A stretch of DNA of 64,000 nt from Anaeroplasma bactoclasticum (GTDB lineage Bacteria > Bacillota_I > Bacilli_A > Acholeplasmatales > Anaeroplasmataceae), in assembly GCF_003550015.1 (NCBI RefSeq), contig NZ_QXEV01000001.1, forward strand, positions 1 through 64,000, read 5' to 3'. Below, one piece after another: positions 24,271 through 32,049 of the stretch. The translations under genes were made by a program, and so were the position numbers. The notes below the pieces were generated by a model, which was not told the DNA's origin, made no database searches, and saw only the letters and a list, made by a program, of their open reading frames with translations. Within the stretch, counting starts at the first letter, position 1, and each line of letters begins with the position of its first letter.

Positions 24271-26316
24271 ATGAGTGAAGCAGAAAAAAAGAAAAAGTTT
24301 ATAGGCATTTGCTTCTTAGGAATCATATATATTGTTGCGTTTTTCTTAGGAATATTAATGTTCCTATTTACTGCAGGATATATGAATGATTTATGGAGAC
24401 TACTAATATCTTCTATGACATCTATGGTAGTTATCTATATTGTTGGAATGGTATTTAATACCTCAAGCTTTATAGACCCTTATTGGAGCTTACAAACACC
24501 TGTATATATGTTATTTTTAATGATATATTATAATGCCTTCAATGTAGGTACTATATTATTCTTTTCTGTATTTACTTTCTGGGCTATAAGATTGACCTTC
24601 AACTTTTTAAGAAATTATACTGGTCTTCATTATGAGGATTGGAGATATAGAAATGCTAAAAAGAGATTTAAGGGCTTCTATTTTATTATTAGCTTTTTCG
24701 CATTTCACCTATTAACAACTCTGTCTGTATTTGCATCCTCCTTGCCAATGTATTATTACATCATTGATGGATTAGATTTTGGCTTATGGCAGTTAATTGG
24801 TTTAATTATTATGACACTTGCGGTATATGTTGAAACACAAGCCGATAGTGAAATGTATCATTTTAGAAAGAATAGAAGTAGTGCTTCTTTAGTTTATGAT
24901 AAAAAGCTATGGAAGCATGTAAGGCATCCCAATTACTTAGCTGAATTTATTCTTTGGGCGGGCGCTTCCTATGTTTATATAAGTGCGGCCCCATACGATT
25001 GGTTCTTTATATTCTGTAGTATGCCTGTAATATTTTTAATTATTGTTGCGACATTTATTGCAGAAAAGCATTATTTAAGCTATAAGCCAGATTATAAGAT
25101 TTATAAGAAGAATACATTTATGTATTTACCTATTCCTAAAAAGAGGATACCTTATTTAAACGATAATAATAAGGCTTGGGTAACCTTCTATGGACAGGCA
25201 CAATCTAAGGGTAGACCGGATGCGATGAGATACGCTAAGGATTTAACCTTAAGATATCCTATCTTTGTCCCATTTGGAGGAAGCCATATAAGAATTACTT
25301 TAGATAATTACTGTGTCGATGAGGATATCCATATTGACCATGTGGTTATTGCAAGAGGTAAAAGCTTATCGGATTTACAAGAAGACCCTATCTATGTGAC
25401 ATTCCAAGGAGAAAGAAGAGTTCATATTTATCCTCATATGGAAATTACATCAGATCCAATTCCATATAAAATGGAATCGGATGAATATTTAATTGTAAAT
25501 ATTTATATTAAGGGATGCTGTAATTTAACTGGCTGTGTAGATATTATAGGTCCATTATCGAAAGGATATTTTGCCTATGGAGATCAAAGCTTAAAAGAAT
25601 CCTTAGATAAAAACACATCCAAATCCTTTAGCTGGGTTCATTTTATTTCTAATATCGATATTTATACAGATAAAACCAATGAATGTGTCGTTTGTTATGG
25701 AGATTCTATTACAAGCCAGGATTGGCCAGATTATATGGAGCTTCATTTAAGAGAAATGGGCATTAAAAATGTTGCAGTGGTAAGAAAGGCTGTATCTGGT
25801 ACTCGTATATTAAGAGAATATGATTGTATAACCTATCAATCCTATGGCTTAATGGGTAAAAAAAGATTTTATCATGAAGTATCTAGTGTTTCTGGCTGTA
25901 AGAAGGTAATTATTCAGCATGGTATTAATGATATTATTCATCCAGTTGGAGAGGATATCAATCCATTTAGACCAATGAGTGATATGCCAACAAGCGAAGA
26001 TTTAATTACAGGTCTTGAAAGATATCAAAAAATTGCAGAAAGATTAAAATTAGAAACCTATTATGGTAATTTACTTCCAATTTATAACTGGAGAACCTAT
26101 GCTAAATTTAGAGAAGATGTTAAGAATGAAGTAAATGATTGGATTAGAAAGCAACCTAATTTTATTGATTTTGAAAATGAAATTGGTAAAAAGGAAGATG
26201 GTATTTGGTATTTTAAGGATGAAATGGATTCATCTGACCATTTGCATCCATCCAAAAAAGCATATCAAGCAATGGGTAATCTAGCTGCAGAGGTACTATA
26301 TTCCAATAATAAATAA
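24271..26316 (+). CDS. DUF1295 membrane domain fused to an SGNH hydrolase
   Basis: A 681-residue fusion. Residues 1 to about 290 contain six or seven membrane helices and the DUF1295/isoprenylcysteine methyltransferase-like motif KHVRHPNYLAEFILW. Residues about 300-440 form a beta-sandwich (IFVPFGGSHIRITLDNYC), as found ahead of many SGNH hydrolases. Residues about 470-681 are an SGNH/GDSL esterase: GDSI with Ser479, IQHGINDI for the Asn block, and DHLHPS with Asp656 and His659. The esterase could act on a lipid, acetylated sugar or polymer next to the membrane; the DUF1295 part may bind or modify a lipid. This domain pairing is one I do not recognise as standard. The start follows CAGGAG. 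Confidence 0.85.
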   Translation: MSEAEKKKKFIGICFLGIIYIVAFFLGILMFLFTAGYMNDLWRLLISSMTSMVVIYIVGMVFNTSSFIDPYWSLQTPVYMLFLMIYYNAFNVGTILFFSVFTFWAIRLTFNFLRNYTGLHYEDWRYRNAKKRFKGFYFIISFFAFHLLTTLSVFASSLPMYYYIIDGLDFGLWQLIGLIIMTLAVYVETQADSEMYHFRKNRSSASLVYDKKLWKHVRHPNYLAEFILWAGASYVYISAAPYDWFFIFCSMPVIFLIIVATFIAEKHYLSYKPDYKIYKKNTFMYLPIPKKRIPYLNDNNKAWVTFYGQAQSKGRPDAMRYAKDLTLRYPIFVPFGGSHIRITLDNYCVDEDIHIDHVVIARGKSLSDLQEDPIYVTFQGERRVHIYPHMEITSDPIPYKMESDEYLIVNIYIKGCCNLTGCVDIIGPLSKGYFAYGDQSLKESLDKNTSKSFSWVHFISNIDIYTDKTNECVVCYGDSITSQDWPDYMELHLREMGIKNVAVVRKAVSGTRILREYDCITYQSYGLMGKKRFYHEVSSVSGCKKVIIQHGINDIIHPVGEDINPFRPMSDMPTSEDLITGLERYQKIAERLKLETYYGNLLPIYNWRTYAKFREDVKNEVNDWIRKQPNFIDFENEIGKKEDGIWYFKDEMDSSDHLHPSKKAYQAMGNLAAEVLYSNNK

Positions 26317-26337
26317 TTTGCTAAAGCGTTTTATTTG

Positions 26338-26368
26338 AGAAGAGTAACAAAATACTCTTCTTTTTTTT
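26338..26368 (+). terminator. Terminator of the DUF1295-SGNH gene
   Basis: AGAAGAGTA (26338-26346) and TACTCTTCT (26353-26361) form a nine-base stem, then a long T-run. Confidence 0.9.
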
Positions 26369-26422
26369 ATTCCCTTTTGTTAAAATGATGATAGTTGTTT
26401 TTGTTTTAGCGGAGGAAAAAAT

Positions 26423-27832
26423 ATGGGCGGATTTTTCGGGGCAGTATCCAAAAAAGATTGTGTCTTTGATTTATTCTTTGGAATTGATTACCACTCTCAT
26501 TTAGGTACTAGAAGAGGTGGTATGGTCGTTTTAAATGAAAAAGGCTTTAACCGTTCGATTCATAATATCGAGAATGCACCATTTAGAACAAAGTTCGAAA
26601 AAGATGTATTAGATATGAAGGGGAATATGGGTATTGGATGTATATCTGATTATGAGCCTCAGCCTCTTTTAGTCAGAAGCCATCATGGTACATATGCCAT
26701 TACTACAGTTGGTAAGATTAATAATACAAAGGAAATTGTAGATGAACTATTTAAAAATGGCTTTTCTCACTTTTTAGAGATGAGTGGTGGAGATATTAAT
26801 CCAACAGAGCTTGTCGCAAGTATTATTAACCAAAAGGAAAACTTAATTGATGGTTTAAAATATGTACAAGAATTAGTGGATGGTTCTATTACTTTATTAT
26901 TATTAAATGAAAAGGGGATTTATGTTTCAAGGGATAAGTATGGTAGAACTCCTGCTTCTATAGGATATAAGGAGGATGGAGATTATTGTGTTACCTTTGA
27001 ATCATTCGCATATCTAAATTTAGGATATAAGCCATATAAAGAATTAGGTCCTGGTGAGATTTGTATTATTTCTAAGGATGAGGGTGTAAAAACCTTAGTA
27101 GCACCAGGAAATAAAATGAGAATTTGTACATTCCTATGGGTATATTATGGATATCCATCTTCAAGCTATGAAGGCTTAAGTGTAGAGAAGATGAGAAATT
27201 CTTGTGGTAAATATATGGCAAGAAGAAATACAGTTAGACCTGATTGTGTTGCGGGTGTACCAGATTCAGGTATGGCACATGCGATTGGTTATGCCAATGA
27301 AAGTGGTATTCCTTTTGCTAGACCATTTATTAAATATACTCCTACATGGCCTAGATCCTTTATGCCAACTATGCAGGAAAAGAGAAATTTAATTGCTAAA
27401 ATGAAGCTTATTCCTGTCCATGATTTAATTGAAGGAAAAAGATTAATGCTTATTGATGATTCCATTGTAAGAGGAACTCAGATGAGAGAAACTACAGAAT
27501 TCCTATATAAAAGTGGAGCGAAAGAGGTACATATTCGTAGTGCTTGTCCACCACTTGTTTATGGATGTAAGTATTTGAATTTCTCTAGATCGAAATCCGA
27601 AATGGAGCTTATTACAAGAAAAACTATTTTAAAGCTTGAGGGTAATACAAATCCAGAAACATTAAAGGAATATACAAATCCAGATTCAAATAAATATAAA
27701 ACAATGGTAGAAGAAATTGGAAAAGAATTACATTTCACATCCTTACAGTTTAATCGTTTAGATGATTTAAAGAAGGCTTGTGAAATTGATGAGGATAAGC
27801 TTTGTACATATTGTTGGGATGGTAAAGAGTAA
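26423..27832 (+). CDS. PurF-like amidophosphoribosyltransferase homologue lacking the N-terminal Cys
   Basis: A 469-residue protein with the PurF two-domain layout. The N-terminal Ntn glutaminase domain starts MGGFFGAVSKKD, where active PurF has Cys as residue 1 after processing; here Gly replaces it, so glutamine hydrolysis should be impossible. The C-terminal phosphoribosyltransferase domain keeps the PRPP motif LMLIDDSIVRGTQ. It ends with CTYCWDGKE. A subfamily of PurF homologues beginning MGGFFG is widespread in gut Bacteroidota and Bacillota, as I recall, so this is a conserved variant and not a local mutation. Function is unknown: an ammonia-using or regulatory paralogue is possible. 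GGAGG precedes the ATG, which excludes an upstream Cys-bearing start. Confidence 0.82.
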   Translation: MGGFFGAVSKKDCVFDLFFGIDYHSHLGTRRGGMVVLNEKGFNRSIHNIENAPFRTKFEKDVLDMKGNMGIGCISDYEPQPLLVRSHHGTYAITTVGKINNTKEIVDELFKNGFSHFLEMSGGDINPTELVASIINQKENLIDGLKYVQELVDGSITLLLLNEKGIYVSRDKYGRTPASIGYKEDGDYCVTFESFAYLNLGYKPYKELGPGEICIISKDEGVKTLVAPGNKMRICTFLWVYYGYPSSSYEGLSVEKMRNSCGKYMARRNTVRPDCVAGVPDSGMAHAIGYANESGIPFARPFIKYTPTWPRSFMPTMQEKRNLIAKMKLIPVHDLIEGKRLMLIDDSIVRGTQMRETTEFLYKSGAKEVHIRSACPPLVYGCKYLNFSRSKSEMELITRKTILKLEGNTNPETLKEYTNPDSNKYKTMVEEIGKELHFTSLQFNRLDDLKKACEIDEDKLCTYCWDGKE

Positions 27833-27853
27833 GAGACTTTTAGTCTCTTTTTC
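27831..27853 (+). terminator. Terminator of the PurF-like gene
   Basis: AAGAGACT (27831-27838) and AGTCTCTT (27842-27849) with a TTT loop and trailing T. Confidence 0.88.
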
Positions 27854-27857
27854 TTTA

Positions 27858-27896
27858 TTTGTCAAACTTGACAAATTATTATATTTATAATAAACT
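27858..27896 (+). promoter_or_regulatory. Promoter with palindrome over the -35
   Basis: TTGACA (27868-27873), 17 bases and TAAACT (27891-27896). The -35 is the right arm of a perfect inverted repeat, TTTGTCAA (27858-27865), AC, TTGACAAA (27868-27875). It is a candidate operator for the acyltransferase-GT8 pair. Confidence 0.6.
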
Positions 27897-27924
27897 AAAT
27901 CAGCGTTATAGAAAGGAGAGCATT

Positions 27925-28704
27925 ATGGATAAGGTTATTTATTATTCTGATGAATTAAATGATGAATTTTCAGAAGCTAAAATAGAGCCTAGGGTTATTG
28001 ATGGATCTTATGTATATGTATATAAGAGCCTATGGAAAAAATTCACCCATTTCTTTTGGCTTAGAATTGTTGCTCATCCAATTGCCTCTTGTTATTTAAT
28101 ATTTAAATATCATCATAAATTTATTAATAAAAAAGTAATAAAGCCATATAAAAAGGATGCATACTTTATATATGGAAATCATACACACAATATTTGTGAT
28201 GCCTTTATCCCACCAAAGATTTCTGGTTGGACAGATGCTCACGTTATTGTAAATCCTGAAAATGTATCGATTAAGGGTATGGGTAATGTTGTGGAATCCT
28301 TAGGTGGAGTGCCACTACCTTCCAATAAAGATGCAATGAAAAATTTTATCTCCTGTATCGAAACAAGAGTAAAAGAAAAGAAGGTTATTGCAATTTATCC
28401 TGAGGCTCATATTTGGCCGTTTTATACAAAAATTAGACCATTTAAGGATATGTCATTTAGATATCCTGTAGAATATAATAAGCCAGTATTTTCTTATACA
28501 AATGTTTATTTAAAGCGTAAGCATGGTAAAACTCCTACGATTCATACATATATCGATGGCCCATTCTTCCCAGATACTACTTTATCTAAGCCAGAGGCAA
28601 GAAAAAAGCTTAGGGACCAGGTATATAATCAAATGGTTTTAAGAAGTAAGGAAAATACAGTAGAGATTATAAAATATATTAAGAAGGAGGAATCCCATGA
28701 TTAA
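27925..28704 (+). CDS. PlsC-like lysophospholipid acyltransferase
   Basis: A 259-residue acyltransferase of the LPLAT fold with one hydrophobic segment near residues 40-65. The catalytic block reads YGNHTHNICDAF: the His and Asp are present, but the spacing from the first His to the Asp is five residues instead of the usual four. Later it has IYPEAHIWPF, typical of an uncharacterised LPLAT subfamily. It would acylate a glycerolipid or glycolipid at the membrane. GGAG nine bases ahead fixes the start at 27925; an in-frame ATG 66 bases upstream lies between the palindrome and the -10 box. It overlaps the GT8 gene by eight bases. Confidence 0.82.
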   Translation: MDKVIYYSDELNDEFSEAKIEPRVIDGSYVYVYKSLWKKFTHFFWLRIVAHPIASCYLIFKYHHKFINKKVIKPYKKDAYFIYGNHTHNICDAFIPPKISGWTDAHVIVNPENVSIKGMGNVVESLGGVPLPSNKDAMKNFISCIETRVKEKKVIAIYPEAHIWPFYTKIRPFKDMSFRYPVEYNKPVFSYTNVYLKRKHGKTPTIHTYIDGPFFPDTTLSKPEARKKLRDQVYNQMVLRSKENTVEIIKYIKKEESHD

Positions 28705-29524
28705 TGTATTATTTTGTGGAAATGATAAGGTTTTTGATGGAATGCTAACAACAATGCTTTCTATATTTGAAAGAACCAAAACAAAGGAGCCTTTTCATTT
28801 TTATATTTATACAATGGATGTTTCTTATTTAAATCCAAAATATTTAGCTTTAACGAATGAAATGGGAGAATTCCTAGATAGTGTTGCTAAAAGATATAAT
28901 CAAGATAATCAGGTTACAGTAGTAGATGTATTCCCATATTATAAGGCTGAATTTGCAGGAAGCCCTAATGAGGGATGCTATTGCAGTCCATATACCTTAT
29001 TAAGATTATTTGCAGATATGGTACCAAATATGCCAGATAAGCTTTTATATTTAGATTGTGATTTAATGTTTAATCGTGATATAGAGCTTATATGGAATAT
29101 TGATGTTAATGGCTATGAATATGCAGCTGCAAGAGATCATTATGGTAAATATTTAATTCAACCAAATTATATTAATGCAGGTGTATTATTATTTAATTTA
29201 GCACATATGAAGGAAACTGGTCTTTTAGATAAGGCAAGACAATTAATTAAAACAAAGAAGCTTCCTTTTGCAGATCAATCTGCAATCTTACGTTCTACAA
29301 CAAAAAAGAGAATGCTTCCTCAAAAATATAATGATCAAAAATTCTTACATAAGAATACAATTATTCGTCATTTTTCTAAAAGATTATTTTGGTTACCTTA
29401 TCCTCATACTGCAAATATTAAGCAGTGGAAGATTGATGAGGTACATAAGATATTTAAATATCATCAATTTGATGATATCTATGAGGTTTATATAAAACTT
29501 AAAAAGGAATTTGAAGCGAAATAG
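28697..29524 (+). CDS. Family 8 glycosyltransferase
   Basis: A 275-residue GT8 enzyme of the LgtC/GspA type. The metal motif is YLDCDLMFN (DCD), followed by NAGVLLFNL and ADQSAIL, the standard GT8 set. These are retaining transferases using UDP-glucose or UDP-galactose, often on glycolipids, lipopolysaccharide or wall polymers. The eight-base overlap with the acyltransferase gene implies that both act on one product, such as an acylated glycolipid or teichoic-acid anchor (inference). The ATG follows AAGGAGG. A terminator sits right at its stop codon. Confidence 0.9.
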   Translation: MINVLFCGNDKVFDGMLTTMLSIFERTKTKEPFHFYIYTMDVSYLNPKYLALTNEMGEFLDSVAKRYNQDNQVTVVDVFPYYKAEFAGSPNEGCYCSPYTLLRLFADMVPNMPDKLLYLDCDLMFNRDIELIWNIDVNGYEYAAARDHYGKYLIQPNYINAGVLLFNLAHMKETGLLDKARQLIKTKKLPFADQSAILRSTTKKRMLPQKYNDQKFLHKNTIIRHFSKRLFWLPYPHTANIKQWKIDEVHKIFKYHQFDDIYEVYIKLKKEFEAK

Positions 29525-29549
29525 CATTGCAATTTAGCAATGCTTTTTT
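29523..29549 (+). terminator. Terminator of the acyltransferase-GT8 operon
   Basis: AGCATTGC (29523-29530) and GCAATGCT (29537-29544), then five further T. It overlaps the TAG stop. Confidence 0.9.
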
Positions 29550-29620
29550 GTTGTTTAAAATCGTAATCTAAATTATAATAAAAATAAAGGGGTTCTATTA
29601 AAAATTTAAGGGGGCATATT

Positions 29621-30913
29621 ATGGCTAAAACTACAAGCATCAGTTTAAGAAATAAAATTATTTATCAGGTTTTCCCAAGACAGTATTCTAAGACTCATGA
29701 TTTAAAAGGAGTTACTAAGGACTTAGAAAGAATTAAGGGACTAGGTGTAGATATTATTCAGCTTTTACCAGTTCATCCTATTGGAATACTTGCTCGTAAG
29801 GGTAAGGTTGGCTCTCCATATTCTATAAAGGATTATCGTGCGATTAATCCAGATTATGGTACAATGGATGATTTAAAGGAATTATTTGATAAGGCACATT
29901 CCTTAGGATTGAAGGTTATTATGGATATTGTATTCAATCATACATCTAGAGATTCCATATTAACTATGGAGCATCCAGAATGGTTTTATCATAAGGAAAA
30001 TGGTGAATTTGCAAATCGTGTAGGAGATTGGAGCGATATTACAGATTTTAAGTTTGAATATCCAGAATTAGAAAAATACTTATGTGATACATTACTTCAA
30101 TATGTAAGGTTAGGTGTTGATGGCTTTAGATTTGATGTTGCATCCTTAATACCATATAATTTCTTTGCGTATACATTCCCACTTCTTAAAAAAGAGAATC
30201 CAGATTTATTCTTTTTAGCAGAAACAATTCATTTATCCTTTGGTAAATATTTAAGAGATATGGGATATGATGCAATTAGTGATCCTGAGGCATTTACATT
30301 ATTTGATGCAGAATATGAATATGATGTAAATAATCATTTACAAAAATATATGAAGGGTGAGGCTGGAATTCAAGAATATTTATCTAGAGTAGAAGAGCAA
30401 GAGGCTCTATATCCTAAGAATTATGTTAAGGTTAGATTCTTAGAAAATCATGATTTTGGTACAGCTAATTCTTTATTAAAGGATGATTTAAGATTAAAGA
30501 ATTTATTAGTTTTATCTTATTTTACTCGTGGTATGGAATTCTTATTTAATGGAATTGAGGTATGCTCAAGACACCTACCTAATTTATTTGAAACAGATGA
30601 AATAAAGTGGAAGGATTATAATAAGAGTGGCATTGTCGATTTAATCATTAAAATGAATGAAATTAAAAAGCATAAGCCATTTATGGATGGCGTATGGAAT
30701 TATCATATCATTACGGATTCTGTTGTAACTTTATCTTTTAAGGATAAGGATGAAGAGTTAATCGCAATTGTTAATTTAAATCATGCCTCTGGTATGGTAA
30801 ATACGGAAATTGAAGGAAGATTTAAAAATTTATTAACTGGCGAGGTATTCCCACTAGATAAATACTTAGATATTCAAGAAGAACCTATGGTACTTTTGAA
30901 AATTCAAGAATAA
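29621..30913 (+). CDS. Cytosolic GH13 alpha-amylase family enzyme
   Basis: A 430-residue GH13 glycosidase without signal peptide, so it should act in the cytoplasm. The four conserved regions are present: DIVFNH, GFRFDVAS with nucleophile Asp172, LAETIH with acid/base Glu201, and ENHDF with Asp278. The length fits a small maltodextrin-processing enzyme lacking large accessory domains; the short C-terminal domain ends in a beta strand set. Together with MalQ (50.6 kb) and the secreted amylase (41.6 kb) it would complete starch breakdown. Exact specificity (maltase, alpha-amylase or neopullulanase) cannot be settled here. GGGGG lies eight bases before the ATG. Confidence 0.88.
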   Translation: MAKTTSISLRNKIIYQVFPRQYSKTHDLKGVTKDLERIKGLGVDIIQLLPVHPIGILARKGKVGSPYSIKDYRAINPDYGTMDDLKELFDKAHSLGLKVIMDIVFNHTSRDSILTMEHPEWFYHKENGEFANRVGDWSDITDFKFEYPELEKYLCDTLLQYVRLGVDGFRFDVASLIPYNFFAYTFPLLKKENPDLFFLAETIHLSFGKYLRDMGYDAISDPEAFTLFDAEYEYDVNNHLQKYMKGEAGIQEYLSRVEEQEALYPKNYVKVRFLENHDFGTANSLLKDDLRLKNLLVLSYFTRGMEFLFNGIEVCSRHLPNLFETDEIKWKDYNKSGIVDLIIKMNEIKKHKPFMDGVWNYHIITDSVVTLSFKDKDEELIAIVNLNHASGMVNTEIEGRFKNLLTGEVFPLDKYLDIQEEPMVLLKIQE

Positions 30914-30917
30914 TTTC

Positions 30918-30945
30918 TTGTTTAATTTAAAAATCGGTGTATAAT
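30918..30945 (+). promoter_or_regulatory. Promoter of the YgjV-like gene
   Basis: TTGTTT (30918-30923), 16 bases, TATAAT (30940-30945), just after a weak stem CAAGAA/TTCTTG (30905-30920). Confidence 0.55.
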
Positions 30946-30967
30946 AAGCCGGAAGAGGAAAAAGAAT

Positions 30968-31606
30968 ATGCCAAAAGAAACTATAAGTATTATTGCGTTA
31001 GTTATTTCCTTTATTGGAAATGCTTTATTTACAAGTTCATCTTTGTTTCACAGCAAGAAAAAGATTATTGCAATTCAAAGCTTCTGTCATGGCTTAAATG
31101 GTACTGCCCAGCTGATGCAGGGTGGTTATGGCGGAATGGTTCAGGATTACACAATGCTTTTCAAAAACTTTGTCTTATTATTTGTTGACGAAGCGAAGAA
31201 GAAGCTAATCTTGTTTATAAATATCTTATGTATTATTATTGCACTAAGCGTTGGTATTGTTGCAATTCAACTATGGACAGAAAAACAATGGTTTCAATAT
31301 CTACCTGTTGGTGGTATGTTTATATATTCTGTTTGTTCTACATTTGTATTTGCTAAATCTGGCTTATCTAAGAATTTTACTGAGGTATTATTAAAATCAG
31401 CATTAATTGTAAATGGTATATGCCAATGTATTTATGGTGTATTATTACCACTCCTACCAAATACAATATTTAATGCGATAACTATTATAATTTCTATTTA
31501 TTCTATTATTCGAATTGCTATCAAGGTTCATAAGGATAAGAATAAACCTAAAGAGGATATAGAAGATTTATATCAAGAAGAAAACATAATTAATGAAGAA
31601 GAATAG
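30968..31606 (+). CDS. YgjV-family inner membrane protein
   Basis: A 212-residue protein with about six predicted membrane helices and a charged, Glu-rich C-terminal tail (about 190-212). The N-terminal half, with LFHSKKKIIAIQSFCHGLNG followed by a Gly-rich helix, matches the bacterial YgjV family of short hydrophobic proteins; transport has been suggested, but the function is unknown. The helix pattern of pairs and triplets resembles SWEET/PQ-loop-like proteins (weak). It has its own promoter and a strong terminator that begins in the stop codon. AGAGGAAAAAG precedes the ATG. Confidence 0.78.
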   Translation: MPKETISIIALVISFIGNALFTSSSLFHSKKKIIAIQSFCHGLNGTAQLMQGGYGGMVQDYTMLFKNFVLLFVDEAKKKLILFINILCIIIALSVGIVAIQLWTEKQWFQYLPVGGMFIYSVCSTFVFAKSGLSKNFTEVLLKSALIVNGICQCIYGVLLPLLPNTIFNAITIIISIYSIIRIAIKVHKDKNKPKEDIEDLYQEENIINEEE

Positions 31607-31630
31607 AAGCGAATTTTCGCTTCTTTTTTT
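31605..31630 (+). terminator. Terminator of the YgjV-like gene
   Basis: AGAAGCGAA (31605-31613) and TTCGCTTCT (31616-31624), then T. The loop is only two bases, so the innermost pairs probably open. Confidence 0.88.
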
Positions 31631-32049
31631 TGCTTTTATAAGTCATATCATATATTTTAAGCAAGTGTCTTGCCTTTGTATAAATATAGGCATAAAGATT
31701 ATTTTACAAAACAGACAGTTCGTTGTATTTTGTTTGAATGTTTGTATGAAATGTGTTACTTTTCCGAATAAAATTTCGTTTATTCACAAATTAAGGCATT
31801 TTGTTAATCAAAAAATGAATAAAATCAAATATTTTTGAATAATGTTTCAAAATAATGTTGATATTTTGAATAAAGTGTGTATAATACATAATAAGGGATG
31901 CGAGTTATGGGATCACTTAGGGAAAGATTTGTAGTTTTTTTAATAAAAATACAATGATTGGAATGTTTAGTTTTTTGCCGTAAAGGATTAAGCATTTTTT
32001 TTATTTTTTAGGGGATTTATAGTTTGTATCTTTTGGAGAGGAGAAAAAA
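31631..32049 (+). promoter_or_regulatory. Long AT-rich gap with promoter and leader of the clostripain gene
   Basis: This stretch holds no supported gene. A good promoter is TTGATA (31858-31863), 16 bases, TATAAT (31880-31885) with an upstream TG. That gives a leader of about 155 bases, containing GGGATGCGAGTTATGGGATC at about 31895, before the ribosome binding site GGAGAGGAG (32035-32043). No riboswitch family is recognised. The 220 bases before the promoter are extremely AT-rich and could hold a UP-like element or repressor sites. Confidence 0.6.

Noticed and set aside
26318-26335. cre-like sequence around GCTAAAGCGTTTTA
   Set aside because: It has an extra base and lacks the required central CG spacing, and it follows a gene next to a terminator.
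30937-31188. Alternative frame at the start of the YgjV-like gene
   Set aside because: It lies in another frame of a gene with a clear family match and overlaps that gene's promoter.
31593-31838. 81-residue ORF after the YgjV-like gene
   Set aside because: It begins in the preceding gene, crosses a strong terminator, lacks a proper ribosome binding site and has no recognisable domain.
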